DNA from: Streptomyces sp. NBC_00659
GTDB lineage: Bacteria > Actinomycetota > Actinomycetes > Streptomycetales > Streptomycetaceae
Direction: 5' to 3'
NCBI RefSeq assembly: GCF_036226925.1
Contig: NZ_CP109031.1
Coordinates: forward strand, 8,122,001 to 8,186,000
DNA length: 64,000 nucleotides
Below the pieces are notes generated by a model. It made no database searches and had not been told where the DNA came from. It was given only the letters and a program-made list of their open reading frames with translations. The translations under genes and the position numbers were made by a program. This document shows positions 54,243 through 63,747 of this stretch, piece by piece; positions within the stretch are counted from its first letter, which is position 1; the number at the start of each line of letters is the position of its first letter.

Positions 54243-55010
54243 GTGACAAGAAGCTCGCGTACCCGCAGGGTCTCGCTCGTCCTCGGCAGCGCCGTCGCTA
54301 TGGTCGTCGCCTTCGCGGGCAGCGCCCTCGCCGACCCGCCCACGGCCTTGCCCGGGAACGCGGACGCGCTGGAGTCGACGTTCCAGCCGGCCTTCGACTA
54401 CGACACCGACGGCTGCTACCCCACGCCCGCCATCGGCCCCGACGGCACGATCAACCCGGGCCTCAACCCCTCCGGGGCCCTGAACGGCCACTGCCGCGAC
54501 TCCTGGGACCTGGACAACACCAACGGGTACTCCCGCGAGAAGTGCAACAACGGCTGGTGCGCCATCATCTACGGCCTCTACATGGAGAAGGACCAGGCCG
54601 TCGTCGGCAGCGGCCTCGGCGGGCACCGCAACGACTGGGAGCACGTCGTGGTGTGGGTCCAGGACAACGAGGCCAAGTACGTCTCCACGTCGGCCCACGG
54701 CAACTTCAACATCTACACCCGTGACCAGATCCGCTGGGACGGAACACACCCCAAGGTCGTCTACCACAAGGACGGCATCGGCACGCACTGCTTCCGGCCC
54801 GCGAACACCAACGACGAGCCGCCGGAGAACCACTACCACACCTGGCAGTTCCCGACCCTGGTCGGCTGGAACGGCTACCCCGCCGGGCTCCGCGACAAGC
54901 TGAGCGCGTACAACTTCGGCAGCGCCTCGTTCGGCCTCAAGGACGCCAACTTCAACTCCCACCTGTCCAAGGCCAAGCCGGCCGGCATCGCGTTCGACCC
55001 CAACGCCTGA
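54243..55010 (+). CDS. Secreted NPP1-domain protein (necrosis-inducing-like)
   Basis: A 255-residue secreted protein. A Sec signal runs to about residue 30 (basic start, hydrophobic core, cleavage near SALADP). The rest is an NPP1/NLP domain, the family of plant cytolytic toxins. The heptapeptide is GHRNDWE (about 126-132), differing from the canonical GHRHDWE by His to Asn at the third variable position; this affects the metal-binding pocket needed for toxicity in oomycete and fungal NLPs. Four cysteines could form disulfides. GTG 54243 has GGAGG 6 bases upstream. Confidence 0.92.
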   Translation: MTRSSRTRRVSLVLGSAVAMVVAFAGSALADPPTALPGNADALESTFQPAFDYDTDGCYPTPAIGPDGTINPGLNPSGALNGHCRDSWDLDNTNGYSREKCNNGWCAIIYGLYMEKDQAVVGSGLGGHRNDWEHVVVWVQDNEAKYVSTSAHGNFNIYTRDQIRWDGTHPKVVYHKDGIGTHCFRPANTNDEPPENHYHTWQFPTLVGWNGYPAGLRDKLSAYNFGSASFGLKDANFNSHLSKAKPAGIAFDPNA

Positions 55011-55019
55011 CCGGTGGCC

Positions 55020-55058
55020 CGGTGGTGGGTGACGCGTTCCCGGCGTCACCCACCACCG
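55020..55058. terminator. Strong bidirectional terminator
   Basis: Perfect 16-bp stem CGGTGGTGGGTGACGC/GCGTCACCCACCACCG with a 7-base loop between the convergent NPP1 and SDR genes. Confidence 0.9.
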
Positions 55059-55077
55059 GCCGGTTCGCGCACGGTTC

Positions 55078-55983
55078 CTACGAGTTGAGAAGCTGCTCCT
55101 GGTGGCGCGGCGGCCGGCCCGCGTGCCACGGCAGCACCTCCCCGAACCGCACCAGTTCGCCGTACTGCGCCGGATCGGCCTTCTCGCGCAGCAGCAGATC
55201 GAGGATCGCGACGGCGGCCTGCGCCGGGGTCTGTGCCTGGCTGAAGTCGGTGAACCACGGGCGTGACAGCGGGGTGTCCACGAGCCCCGGGCAGACGGCC
55301 GCGACCAGGGTGCCGCGCGCCAGGTCGGCGTCCCGGCGCTCGGCCGCGACCGCCCGCACGGCGGCGACCTGGGCCACCTTGGACGGAACGTTGATCCACT
55401 GGGGCCAGCCGAGTTCCCGCTCGGTACCCGCGTGCACGGCGGCCCGCCAGGACTCGACCGCCGCCTCCACCTCGTCGAGCGAGGAGCCGTCGAACAGCGC
55501 ATGCAGTCGGGCGTCGAGATGACCCAGCGTGCCCAGCGAACTGGCCACGACGATCAGCCGCCCACCGGGGCGCAGTACGGGGCCGAAGGAGCGCAGCACC
55601 GCGTGCGCGCCCCCGTTGGCGACATCGATGAAGGCGTCGGCCTGCTCGGACTGCGACCGGTCCGGCGTCAGCATGGCGCTCGCGTTGGACACCACGATGT
55701 CCACCCCGCCGTGGCGCGCGCCGAGTTCGGCAGCCAGTTCCCGAACGGCCCGGGCGTCGGTGACGTCGAGGACGCGGCCCTCGACCCGGCTCACGGTGGC
55801 CGCGGACGCGTCGACCCGCGCGACGGCCTCGGCGACCCGGTGGGCGTCGCGCCCGGTGAGCAGGACCAGGTCGTCGCGGGCCATCCGGGCGGCGAGCCCT
55901 TCGACGAGCGCGAAGCCGAGCCCCTGATTGGCTCCGGTGACAAGAGCGATGCGTGCGTTGGCGGCGATGCGTGCGTTGGTCAT
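55078..55983 (-). CDS. SDR-family oxidoreductase
   Basis: A 301-residue short-chain dehydrogenase of the carbonyl-reductase-like type with TGANQGLG near the N-terminus and NASAM (about 103). The expected YxxxK is replaced by a W-x5-S-K pattern (PQWINVPSK), with tyrosine not visible at the usual place, so activity is uncertain. The N-terminus contains an in-frame 18-bp duplication (NARIAANARIAL). Start ATG at 55983 or 55992. The divergent LysR gene 71 bases away is its likely regulator. Confidence 0.82.
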   Translation of the reverse strand: MTNARIAANARIALVTGANQGLGFALVEGLAARMARDDLVLLTGRDAHRVAEAVARVDASAATVSRVEGRVLDVTDARAVRELAAELGARHGGVDIVVSNASAMLTPDRSQSEQADAFIDVANGGAHAVLRSFGPVLRPGGRLIVVASSLGTLGHLDARLHALFDGSSLDEVEAAVESWRAAVHAGTERELGWPQWINVPSKVAQVAAVRAVAAERRDADLARGTLVAAVCPGLVDTPLSRPWFTDFSQAQTPAQAAVAILDLLLREKADPAQYGELVRFGEVLPWHAGRPPRHQEQLLNS

Positions 55984-56024
55984 GCCCACCACGCTAGGAA
56001 CACCTCGGGCATGCGTCCAACGAA

Positions 56025-56036
56025 ACCTGCTCAGGT
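56025..56036. promoter_or_regulatory. ACCTG-CT-CAGGT LysR operator candidate
   Basis: A perfect inverted repeat in the 71-base gap between the divergent SDR and LysR genes, flanked by two ATGCGT copies (56011 and 56042). Confidence 0.5.
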
Positions 56037-56054
56037 CTGGTATGCGTAACCGTC

Positions 56055-56978
56055 ATGGACTTCACCGACGTCTCGCTGGTCGCCCTGCGTGTCTTCCGAG
56101 AGGTGGCCGAGCGGGGCACGCTCACCGCGGCGGCCGGCGCGCTCGGCTACACCCAGTCCGCCGTGTCCCGGCAGATCGCCTCGCTCGAACGGGCCGCACG
56201 GGCACCGCTGTTGGAGCGGCGCAGGGACGGAGTGCGGCTGACCGCGGCCGGACACGTCGTCCTGCGGCGGGCCGTGACGGTTCTCGACCAGATCGACGCG
56301 ACGGCACGGGAACTCGCCGGGCTGCCCGCCGAGGCCGGAACGGTCCGCCTCGGCTGGTTCGCGAGCGCGGGCGCCGTCCTGCTGCCCCGTGCCGTCGCCG
56401 CACTGCGCCGCAGCCACCCGGCGATCACCGTGACCACCCGGGAGGGCAGCACCCCCGCGCTGGTCCGTGCGCTGCGGGCCGGCACTCTGGACCTGGCCCT
56501 GCTCGCCTCGGCGCCGCCCTTCCGTCCCCTGGACAACGAGTCGCCCGCGCTGACCGTGCGGACGCTCGGCGAACGCAGTCTGCGGCTCGCGGTGCCGGCC
56601 GCCCATCCGCTCGCCGCCGCCGACTCCGTCGACATCGCCGACCTGCGGGGGCAGCGCTGGATCGCCGGTTCGTCCGTCGGCGACGAGCGGTTGATGGGCG
56701 TCTGGCCGGGACTGGACGAGCGTCCGGTGATCGCCCACACCGCCCGTGACTGGCTGGCCAAACTGCACCTGGTGGCCGCGGGCTGCGGACTGACCACCGT
56801 TCCCGCCTCACTGGCCCCCGCGGCGCCGGCCGGTGTACGGATCCTGTCCGTGCGCGGTGGCCCCGAGGAGCGGCGCCGCCTCGTCCTCGCCCGCCTTCCG
56901 CACCCCCTGCCGGAGCCCGCCGCCCGGCTGGCCGACGCACTCCGGGCGGCCGCGGCCGACTTGGACAGGCAGGCCTGA
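56055..56978 (+). CDS. LysR-family transcriptional regulator
   Basis: A 307-residue LysR protein with a helix-turn-helix GALGYTQSAVSRQIASLERA (about 31-50) and a substrate-binding-like effector domain. It is divergent from the SDR gene, the classical arrangement in which the regulator controls its neighbour. The effector is unknown. ATG at 56055 starts at the conserved DFTDVSLVALRVF. Confidence 0.93.
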   Translation: MDFTDVSLVALRVFREVAERGTLTAAAGALGYTQSAVSRQIASLERAARAPLLERRRDGVRLTAAGHVVLRRAVTVLDQIDATARELAGLPAEAGTVRLGWFASAGAVLLPRAVAALRRSHPAITVTTREGSTPALVRALRAGTLDLALLASAPPFRPLDNESPALTVRTLGERSLRLAVPAAHPLAAADSVDIADLRGQRWIAGSSVGDERLMGVWPGLDERPVIAHTARDWLAKLHLVAAGCGLTTVPASLAPAAPAGVRILSVRGGPEERRRLVLARLPHPLPEPAARLADALRAAAADLDRQA

Positions 56979-57149
56979 CGCCGATCCCTTCCGCCTCGCA
57001 GGGCGCCCCATCCCGCCCCCTACGGCGACCCCGCCCGCATACGGAGACCCCGCCTGCGCTGCGACGATGACAATGCGTGCGCGGTCATCCACCGACGTGC
57101 GGTAAGGTTCGGATGCGCGAACACGCGGGACACCGCGCGGAAGACGCAT

Positions 57150-57223
<74 letters not shown>

Positions 57224-57243
57224 CTCGAGAGAGTCGTCGGCAA

Positions 57244-57277
57244 GGGCCGGTTTCGGAGGTATCCGAAACCGGCCCTT
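57244..57277 (+). terminator. Terminator of tRNA-Pro copy 3
   Basis: Perfect 13-bp stem GGGCCGGTTTCGG/CCGAAACCGGCCC with a 6-base loop. TGGGGACCAC follows at 57287, as it does after copy 1. Confidence 0.88.
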
Positions 57278-57306
57278 GGTCGTTCGTGGGGACCACGTCG
57301 ACCGGC

Positions 57307-57975
57307 TCAGGCCGCCGGGCGTTCGTCACGGTGAACGACCGTGACGAGGCGTTCGGGGCCGGCGGTCTCGAGTTCGTCCACGACGGCGACGGCCAGGTCC
57401 TCGGCACTGATCCACGATCGCCTGTCGGCGCCGGTGAGCAAGGTGTCGGTGCCGCGCCGGTAGCGGCCGGTTCGTTCACCGGGTTCGAGCAGGGCGGGCG
57501 GGCTCAGGTAGACCCAATCGGCACCGGCATGAGCCTGGCAGGTCCGCAACTGGGCCACCCCGGCAGCGGCGACGGTGTTCCATTCGGCGGGCACGTACGC
57601 GGGGTTGTCGGCGACCGGCAGATCGCTGCCGTCGGGGCTGCGCAATGCGCCGGCGCCACCGACGACCAGGACGCGGATCCCGAGCTGTGCGGCGATGTCC
57701 AGCACCGCACGGGTAGCACCGACCAGGAACTCCTGGTCGACCGGAACGGTCCGCACGGTCAGCACGACGGCGTCCGCGGCGCCGTTCGTGGCAGAGCCTG
57801 CAAGCACCTCGCGTACGGCGGGCGAGTCGGTCACACCGACCGCGATCGGCGTCACGTTCGGACCCTCACGCCCGGGCCTCCGGGACAGGGCAAGCACCTG
57901 ATGTCCGCGTGCCCCGGCCTCGGTGGCCACCCGGCTGCCGACCATCCCGGTGGCGCCGACCACGGCGATCCTCAT
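57307..57975 (-). CDS. NAD(P)-binding atypical SDR / NmrA-like protein
   Basis: A 222-residue Rossmann protein of the NAD(P)H-binding/YwnB-like group, with AVVGATGMVGSRVATEA (about 4-20) and VVGGAGALRSPDGS (about 97). These proteins act as reductases or redox-sensing regulators; none of the catalytic SDR residues is evident. ATG 57975 or 57987 as start. It lies downstream of the EamA gene on the same strand, 41 bases away, and both probably answer to the divergent LysR gene. Confidence 0.87.
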   Translation of the reverse strand: MRIAVVGATGMVGSRVATEAGARGHQVLALSRRPGREGPNVTPIAVGVTDSPAVREVLAGSATNGAADAVVLTVRTVPVDQEFLVGATRAVLDIAAQLGIRVLVVGGAGALRSPDGSDLPVADNPAYVPAEWNTVAAAGVAQLRTCQAHAGADWVYLSPPALLEPGERTGRYRRGTDTLLTGADRRSWISAEDLAVAVVDELETAGPERLVTVVHRDERPAA

Positions 57976-58016
57976 TCCCGTCCTCATCGAACCGGTCTTC
58001 ACCGAACCCGGCTGCA

Positions 58017-58988
58017 TCAAATCCGTCCTCCTCGAAGTCGGTCTTCTCGTATGTGATCTCCGGCCCGCCCGCCGCGTGCGATGCCGCCGAACAGGCTCGG
58101 TGCATTGAGCTGCGCGGCAAGCAAGGCGGTCAGGGCGAGGACAAGACCAAGGCTCTGCGGCAGGCTCAGTGACTCGCCCATCGCGATGCCGATGACGGTC
58201 GCGACCAGCGGAGACAGCAGCACCAGCGGTGCGGACGCGCCGACCGGCAGTTTTCCGATCCCGCGGAACCACAGCGTGTACGCGATCAGCCCGCCCATGC
58301 TGCCGAGCCACAGGTAGCCGCCGACAGCTCCGGCGTCGATCCGCTGCGGTACCCCGTCGAACGCGAGAGTGAGCGGGAGCAACAGCAGGCCGCCGACCGT
58401 CAGTTGCCAGCCGGCCAGGGTCAGGGGACCGACACCCGCCGGACGGCCCCAGCGCTTGGTGAGGACGACGCCGCCGGCCATGGTGGCCGTATGGCCGAGG
58501 CCGGCGAGTACCCCGACGGCGTCCAGCCGAGCCCGCGGACCGAGCACGACGAGTCCGACGCCGATCACGCCGATCACGCCCCACGTCAGTCGCCAGGCCG
58601 TCGGCCGGTCGCGGAGCACCGCGACGGCCAGGCCGGCGACCAGCAGCGGTTGGGCGGCGCCCATGGTGGCGGCGACACCGCCGGGGAGTCGTTCGGCCGC
58701 CAGGAACAACAGAGGCATCCCGCCGATGTTGAGCAGGCCGAGGACGACGGCCTTCCACCACCATCCCCCGCGCGGGAGCACCCGGGTGATCGCCAGCGCG
58801 AGCAGCCCGGCGGGCAAGGCGCGCATCAGGCCGGCGAACAGCGGATGCCCGGGCGGCAACAGCTCCGTGGTCACGACGTACGTGGTGCCCCAGGACGCGG
58901 GAGCGAGTGCGGTCAGCGCGACGACTGCAACCTGCTGCGCGTACGAGGTCCCTGGCGGGCCCGATGATCGCTCGGTCAAGGAACGCAT
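58017..58988 (-). CDS. EamA-family (DMT) transporter
   Basis: A 323-residue membrane protein with ten hydrophobic segments in two EamA repeats (about residues 15-140 and 160-295), an exporter of metabolites or amino acids. The ASWGTTYVVTTELLPPGHPL start is typical. Start assigned at ATG 58988, with 59006 as alternative. It is divergent from the LysR gene, which probably regulates it. Confidence 0.9.
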   Translation of the reverse strand: MRSLTERSSGPPGTSYAQQVAVVALTALAPASWGTTYVVTTELLPPGHPLFAGLMRALPAGLLALAITRVLPRGGWWWKAVVLGLLNIGGMPLLFLAAERLPGGVAATMGAAQPLLVAGLAVAVLRDRPTAWRLTWGVIGVIGVGLVVLGPRARLDAVGVLAGLGHTATMAGGVVLTKRWGRPAGVGPLTLAGWQLTVGGLLLLPLTLAFDGVPQRIDAGAVGGYLWLGSMGGLIAYTLWFRGIGKLPVGASAPLVLLSPLVATVIGIAMGESLSLPQSLGLVLALTALLAAQLNAPSLFGGIARGGRAGDHIREDRLRGGRI

Positions 58989-59045
58989 GTGATGAAGTCT
59001 CAGCACATCCGGTCATGGGTCCAACGCATGGTTGTCATCTCAGCT

Positions 59046-59966
59046 ATGAACCAGAACGATGGTGGTGTGGATCTCCAGCAGATGCGTTACGTCGTCGCCG
59101 TCGCCGAAACCCGCAACTTCACCCGTGCCGCGGAGCGCTGTCTCGTGGTGCAGTCCTCGCTCAGTCACCGGATCGCCGGGCTGGAGCGGGAGCTCGGGGT
59201 CAAGCTGTTCGCCCGGTCCAGCCGTCGCGTCGAGCTGACCAGTGCCGGAGCGGCGTTTCTCCCGGGCGCGCGCGAATGCCTGGCCGCTGCCGACCGCGCG
59301 GCTGCCGACGCCGCCGCCGCGACGGGCGTGGTACGGGGCCGACTCGCCGTCGGCGTGATCGTGACCACGGCTGCCGTCGACGTACCCGAGTTGCTGCAGC
59401 GGTACCGCGCCCGGCATCCGGATGTCCACGTCGCCCTCCGTTCCGGACGCAGCGACGATCTGGCGGCGGCGATCCGGAGCAGCGACCTGGACATCGCCTT
59501 TCTCGGCCTGCCGGAGGGCGACCGGCCACTCGGTGTGGAAAGCGTCGTGCTCGATCACGACGCGCACGTACTGGTGGTACCGGCCGGGCACCGGCTCGCG
59601 GGCGTTTCCCGGGTCACGCTGCGGGAGATCGCCGAGGAGACGTTCGTGGACTTCGTGGCCGGGACGCCCGCCCGGGCCCAGTCCGATCAGGCTTTCGCCG
59701 CCGCGGGCCTGGTGCGCGATGTCGCGTACGAGGCCGCCGTCGTCGAGCTGATCACCGGGCTGATCGCGCGCGGACTCGGCATTGCGCTGCTGCCGTCGGC
59801 GTTCATCCGGCCTCTCGCCGCCGCCGACCCCGAACTGGCGCTGGTCCCGGTGGTCGACGGACCGCACCGCATCGAGTACCTGGCATGGAGCCGCTTCAAC
59901 CCGAGCCCGGCCGCCAGGGCGATGCTCGACGTCCTCGGGGTCCGACCGCCCGCACCGGCGCCCTGA
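59046..59966 (+). CDS. LysR-family transcriptional regulator
   Basis: A LysR protein of about 306 residues with the helix-turn-helix VAETRNFTRAAERCLVVQSS and an effector domain beginning near residue 95 (GRLAVGVIVTTAAVDVPELL). ATG 59046 is used; the GTG at 59067, giving VDLQQMRYVV, is equally plausible since family members start with that motif. It is divergent from the EamA-NmrA gene pair. Confidence 0.9.
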   Translation: MNQNDGGVDLQQMRYVVAVAETRNFTRAAERCLVVQSSLSHRIAGLERELGVKLFARSSRRVELTSAGAAFLPGARECLAAADRAAADAAAATGVVRGRLAVGVIVTTAAVDVPELLQRYRARHPDVHVALRSGRSDDLAAAIRSSDLDIAFLGLPEGDRPLGVESVVLDHDAHVLVVPAGHRLAGVSRVTLREIAEETFVDFVAGTPARAQSDQAFAAAGLVRDVAYEAAVVELITGLIARGLGIALLPSAFIRPLAAADPELALVPVVDGPHRIEYLAWSRFNPSPAARAMLDVLGVRPPAPAP

Positions 59967-60085
59967 CCGCGACAGCGCCGGCGGTGTGGTCCTCGTGTCC
60001 CCGCCCGCCGGAGGGCGGCAACAGCCGTGCCGGCCCAGGTCTTGAAGGCCATGCGGCACCGCTGGTGAAGCGCCAGGAAGGATCA

Positions 60086-60120
60086 AGAGGCCGTATCGGC
60101 GTCGCTGCGATACGGCCTCT
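60086..60120. terminator. Bidirectional terminator between convergent genes
   Basis: Perfect 13-bp stem AGAGGCCGTATCG/CGATACGGCCTCT with a 9-base loop between the LysR and hydroxylase genes. Confidence 0.85.
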
Positions 60121-60161
60121 GATCCACGACTCGGTCGAGTCGGGAAAGGGCGGGTCAGGCG

Positions 60162-61838
60162 TCAGGCCTGGTCCAGCAGTGCCACCAGGGCCTTCCGCAG
60201 GGTCGTCCGGGGGTCCTTGGACGAGCCCTCCGACCGCCAGGCGACGAAGCCGTCGGGGCGGACCAGCACCGCGCCGTCCGCCCCGACACCGTGGGCCTCC
60301 GCCCAGGTGGTGTCGCCCGCGGGGACCAGGTCCGCCTCGGGCCCGCCGCCGATCCGGTACGAGTCGAGGGGGACGGAGAGCTGCCGGGCCGTGTCCTTCG
60401 CCGCCGCGTGCCAGCCGCCGGAGCCCTCCGCCGAGCTCAGCAGCACCATGGAACGCTCGTACAGATCGAGCGTGGAGATCCGGGTGCCCGCGCGGGTCAG
60501 CCACATGTGCGGCGCCCTGCTCCCCGGCTCGCCCGTCAGCCGTACGCCCTCGGGCACGACGGGAGCGGCCGGATCGGCACCCAGAACCGCGCCCCTCGGG
60601 TAGCGGTAGGCGAGCGCCACATTGAGAATCCCGCCCTTCCTGCCGCCGGGGCCGCCCGGCCCGCCCTGCCCGCCCGCTCCGGGCTCGGGGGTGTACCCGG
60701 GGTGGCTGTGCTCCACCGAACGCGACGAGGCGCGCGCGCTCGTCGCCTCCGCGACCGGCCGGCGCTCGGCGTCGTAGGACTTCAGCAGCCCCGGGCCGGC
60801 CCACCCGGCCAGCACGGCGGACAGCTTCCAGGCGAGGTTGTGGGCGTCCTGGATACCGGTGTTGGAGCCGAACGCCCCGGTCGGGGACATCTCGTGGGCC
60901 GAGTCACCGGCGAGGAACACCCGTCCCTGCGCGTACCGTTCGGCGACCCGCTCGGCCGCGTGCCAGGCCGCACGGCCTGTGATCTCCACGTCGAGATCCG
61001 GCACGCCGACGGCCCGCCGGATGTGTTCCACACAGCGCTCGTCGGTGAACTCCTCCAGCGTTTCCCCGTGTTCGGGGTGCCAGGGAGCGTGGAAGACCCA
61101 GTGCTCCTTGTTGTCGACGGGCAGCAGAGCACCGTCGGCCGCCGGATCGGTCAGATAGCAGACGATGAACCGGCGCTCGCCGACCACTCCCGCGAGGCCG
61201 CGCGAGGTGAACGTGAGGCTCACGTTGTGGAACAGGTCGCCCGGCCCGGTCCGGCCGATGCGCAGCGTGTCGCGGATGGGGCTGCGCGGACCGTCCGCCG
61301 CGACGAGATAGTCCGCGCGGATCGTCGTGTGCTCGCCGGTCTCCCGGCTCTTGACCTTCGCCGTCACTCCTTCGGAGTCCTGCTCGAACGACATCAGCTC
61401 CGTCGAGAACCGCAGGTCGCCGCCCAGCTCCCGGGCACTGTTCAGCAGCACCGGTTCGAGATCGTTCTGGCTGCACAGGCACCACGCGCCCGGGCTGAAG
61501 CGGGCCAGCCCGCCGCCGGGGTCGATCTCCTTGAACAGCCACTCCCCGGCGTCGCCCACCAGGGTCGGCGTCTGGAGGATGCCGTGGTTGTCAGCGAGGA
61601 CCGACGCCGCCTCCTCGATGCGCCGCTGCACCCCGGCCACCCGGAAGATCTCCATGGTGCGCACGTTGTTGCCGCGCCCCCGCGGGTGCATCGACGTACC
61701 CGCGTGACGCTCGACCAGGATGTGCGGCACCCCGAGGCGCCCCAGGAACAGCGAGGTCGAGAGGCCCACCAGCGAGCCGCCCACGATGAGAACGGGCGTA
61801 TGGAGACCGTTCTCGCCGGCCTCTTCGAATCGGTTCAT
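60162..61838 (-). CDS. FAD-dependent polyketide hydroxylase (whiE ORFVIII-like)
   Basis: A 558-residue class A flavoprotein monooxygenase that hydroxylates aromatic polyketides with NAD(P)H and O2. Motifs: VLIVGGSLVGLSTSLFLG (about 15), DGPRSPIRD (about 182) and GRVFLAGDSAHEMSPTGAFGSNTGIQDA (in part, about 305-330). A glycine-rich insert of about 15 residues (near 405) precedes a thioredoxin-like C-terminal domain. It is transcribed divergently from SchA/CurD, cupin and ketosynthase genes, exactly as whiE ORFVIII in the spore-pigment cluster. ATG at 61838 with GGAGG 6 bases upstream. Confidence 0.92.
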   Translation of the reverse strand: MNRFEEAGENGLHTPVLIVGGSLVGLSTSLFLGRLGVPHILVERHAGTSMHPRGRGNNVRTMEIFRVAGVQRRIEEAASVLADNHGILQTPTLVGDAGEWLFKEIDPGGGLARFSPGAWCLCSQNDLEPVLLNSARELGGDLRFSTELMSFEQDSEGVTAKVKSRETGEHTTIRADYLVAADGPRSPIRDTLRIGRTGPGDLFHNVSLTFTSRGLAGVVGERRFIVCYLTDPAADGALLPVDNKEHWVFHAPWHPEHGETLEEFTDERCVEHIRRAVGVPDLDVEITGRAAWHAAERVAERYAQGRVFLAGDSAHEMSPTGAFGSNTGIQDAHNLAWKLSAVLAGWAGPGLLKSYDAERRPVAEATSARASSRSVEHSHPGYTPEPGAGGQGGPGGPGGRKGGILNVALAYRYPRGAVLGADPAAPVVPEGVRLTGEPGSRAPHMWLTRAGTRISTLDLYERSMVLLSSAEGSGGWHAAAKDTARQLSVPLDSYRIGGGPEADLVPAGDTTWAEAHGVGADGAVLVRPDGFVAWRSEGSSKDPRTTLRKALVALLDQA

Positions 61839-62072
61839 CGATTGCCTCCAGCGCCGCCTGGGACGCGAGTCAGGAATGGGGATGCAGATTCCATGCCCGG
61901 TGCGGGCCGGTTCGCACGGCAGGGGCACCCGGATGGCGCGCGGTTCACTCGCCTGACCCGCGGGGCTCGCGGAGTACCGGGCACGCGGCAACGATCAGCT
62001 CATGGCGGCCCCGGCGTTTCGGCTACCGCGGTCGTTCGTGACTTCCGTGACGAAAAGGAGAGGTGTGCCGCA
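61839..62072. promoter_or_regulatory. Divergent control region of the spore-pigment genes
   Basis: A 234-base gap between the hydroxylase and the SchA/CurD gene. In whiE this position holds two sporulation-controlled promoters. I could not identify their boxes here with confidence. Confidence 0.5.
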
Positions 62073-63197
62073 ATGTCAAACTCCGGACGGATCTCGCAGT
62101 CGGCGTTCGACGGATCGAGGCTTCGGGTGATCCTGCTGCTCGACCTGTACGAAGGCGCCCAGCAGCAGTTCCTCGACGCGTACGAACTCATGCGCAACCA
62201 GGTCGCCTCGGTCCCCGGGCACATCAGCGACCAGCTCTGCCAGTCGATCGAGAACCCCTCGCAGTGGCTCATCACCAGCGAGTGGGAGAGCGCCCCGCCC
62301 TTCCTCGCCTGGGTGAACAGCGAGGAGCACGTCGAGACCGTCCGGCCGATGCACAGCTGCGTCCGGGACACCCGGTCGATGCGCTACAGCATCCTCCGCG
62401 AGACCAGCCCCACCGAACCGCTCACCCCCGAGTCGGCCAGGTCGGCCCGGCAGGTCGAGGCCCGCGAGGGCAACGGGGTCGCGCGCCACGCCCTCACCTT
62501 CACCGTCAAGCCCGGATCCGAGTCGAAGGTCGCCGAGATCCTCGCCGGGTACCAGTCGCCCCAGGCCCAGGTCGACGACAACACCCGGCTGCGCCGCACC
62601 TCGCTCTTCATGCACGGAAACCGCGTCGTGCGGGCCGTGGAGGTGGAGGGCGACCTCCTCGCGGCCCTGCGCCACGTGGCGCGCCAGCCCGAGGTACGGG
62701 CGGTCGAGGAGGCCATCAACCCCTACCTGGAGCAGGACCGGGACCTGAGCGACCCCGAATCGGCGCGGGTCTTCTTCACCCGGGCGGCGCTCCCGGCCGT
62801 GCACCACGTGGTCTCCGGCCGCAAGGAACCCGCGAAGCTGAGCCGGCACGCGCTGTACTACCCGGCCCGGACGGGCTGCGGAATGGAGCTGGCCCGGCTC
62901 CTCGCCCACCAGGACGAGGCCGCGGCCGACGACAAGAACAGCCCGGTGTACAGCAGCACCGTCTTCCAGCGCGACGACATCGTCGTACGGCTCATCGACA
63001 TCACCGGCGACCTCGACCTCGACCCCGTCGCCTCCCTGGGCCTCAAGGGTGCCAAGAAGGCCGCCGAACTGGAGCGCCTCCTCGACGGCCCCGCGATCGG
63101 CGTCGAAGGCTCCCTGGAGACGGAACGCAACATCAACCGCCTCCTGTCGCACGCCGACATGCTGCCCGTCACCGACCGGAGCTCGGCGGGCTCCTGA
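62073..63197 (+). CDS. SchA/CurD-like domain protein (whiE ORFI-like)
   Basis: A 374-residue protein of the SchA/CurD family found at the head of spore-pigment clusters. Residues 17-105 resemble an antibiotic-biosynthesis monooxygenase-like ferredoxin fold, and the remainder (about 125-350) contains two SchA/CurD-like repeats beginning [12 protein letters not shown] and [12 protein letters not shown]. Its function is not established; a role in oxidising or folding the polyketide is often assumed. AAGGAGAGG lies 9 bases upstream. The next genes, cupin and ketosynthase alpha, follow in the whiE order. Confidence 0.9.
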   Translation: MSNSGRISQSAFDGSRLRVILLLDLYEGAQQQFLDAYELMRNQVASVPGHISDQLCQSIENPSQWLITSEWESAPPFLAWVNSEEHVETVRPMHSCVRDTRSMRYSILRETSPTEPLTPESARSARQVEAREGNGVARHALTFTVKPGSESKVAEILAGYQSPQAQVDDNTRLRRTSLFMHGNRVVRAVEVEGDLLAALRHVARQPEVRAVEEAINPYLEQDRDLSDPESARVFFTRAALPAVHHVVSGRKEPAKLSRHALYYPARTGCGMELARLLAHQDEAAADDKNSPVYSSTVFQRDDIVVRLIDITGDLDLDPVASLGLKGAKKAAELERLLDGPAIGVEGSLETERNINRLLSHADMLPVTDRSSAGS

Positions 63198-63264
63198 CGG
63201 ACCGCCGCCACCCGCGTTCCCGGACGTCCCATCCGACGTCCTCGCCACACCCGGAGGTTCAAGC

Positions 63265-63747
63265 ATGATCAAGCACCATCCACGCATCGTGGACCTGAGC
63301 GAGACGGAACCCAACCGCAGGCGCGGAGGAGACATCCGGGCCCTGCTCACGCCCGCCACGGCGGGGTCCACCAGCGGCTTCATGGGCCTGGCGATCATCC
63401 AGCCCGGCGAGCGCATCGGCGAGCACTACCACCCGTACTCCGAGGAGTTCGTGTACGTGGTCAGCGGCGCCCTCGAGGTGGACCTGGACGGTGAGGCGTT
63501 CGCGCTCAGGCCCGACCAGGGCCTGCTGATCCCGATCGACATGCGGCACCGCTTCCGCAACGTCGGCGACGAGGAGGCCCGCATGGTCTTCCACCTCGGC
63601 CCGCTCGCGCCGCGACCGAGCCTCGGCCATGTCGACACGGAGGCCACCGACGACACCGTGCCGAGCCCCGAGTTCATGACCGCCGTGCCCGACCTGTCCG
63701 CGCCGGACCACGGACAGCCGTCCGAACGAAGCGGGGCCATAAAGTGA
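63265..63747 (+). CDS. Cupin protein of the spore-pigment cluster (whiE ORFII-like)
   Basis: A 160-residue single-domain cupin. The metal-binding box is [21 protein letters not shown] in part (H-x-H ... E at about 52-60), with the second box near [10 protein letters not shown] (about 92). Such proteins stand between the SchA/CurD gene and ketosynthase alpha in pigment clusters and may act as cyclase or oxygenase. GGAGG lies 7 bases upstream. It overlaps the ketosynthase gene by GTGA. Confidence 0.92.
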   Translation: MIKHHPRIVDLSETEPNRRRGGDIRALLTPATAGSTSGFMGLAIIQPGERIGEHYHPYSEEFVYVVSGALEVDLDGEAFALRPDQGLLIPIDMRHRFRNVGDEEARMVFHLGPLAPRPSLGHVDTEATDDTVPSPEFMTAVPDLSAPDHGQPSERSGAIK

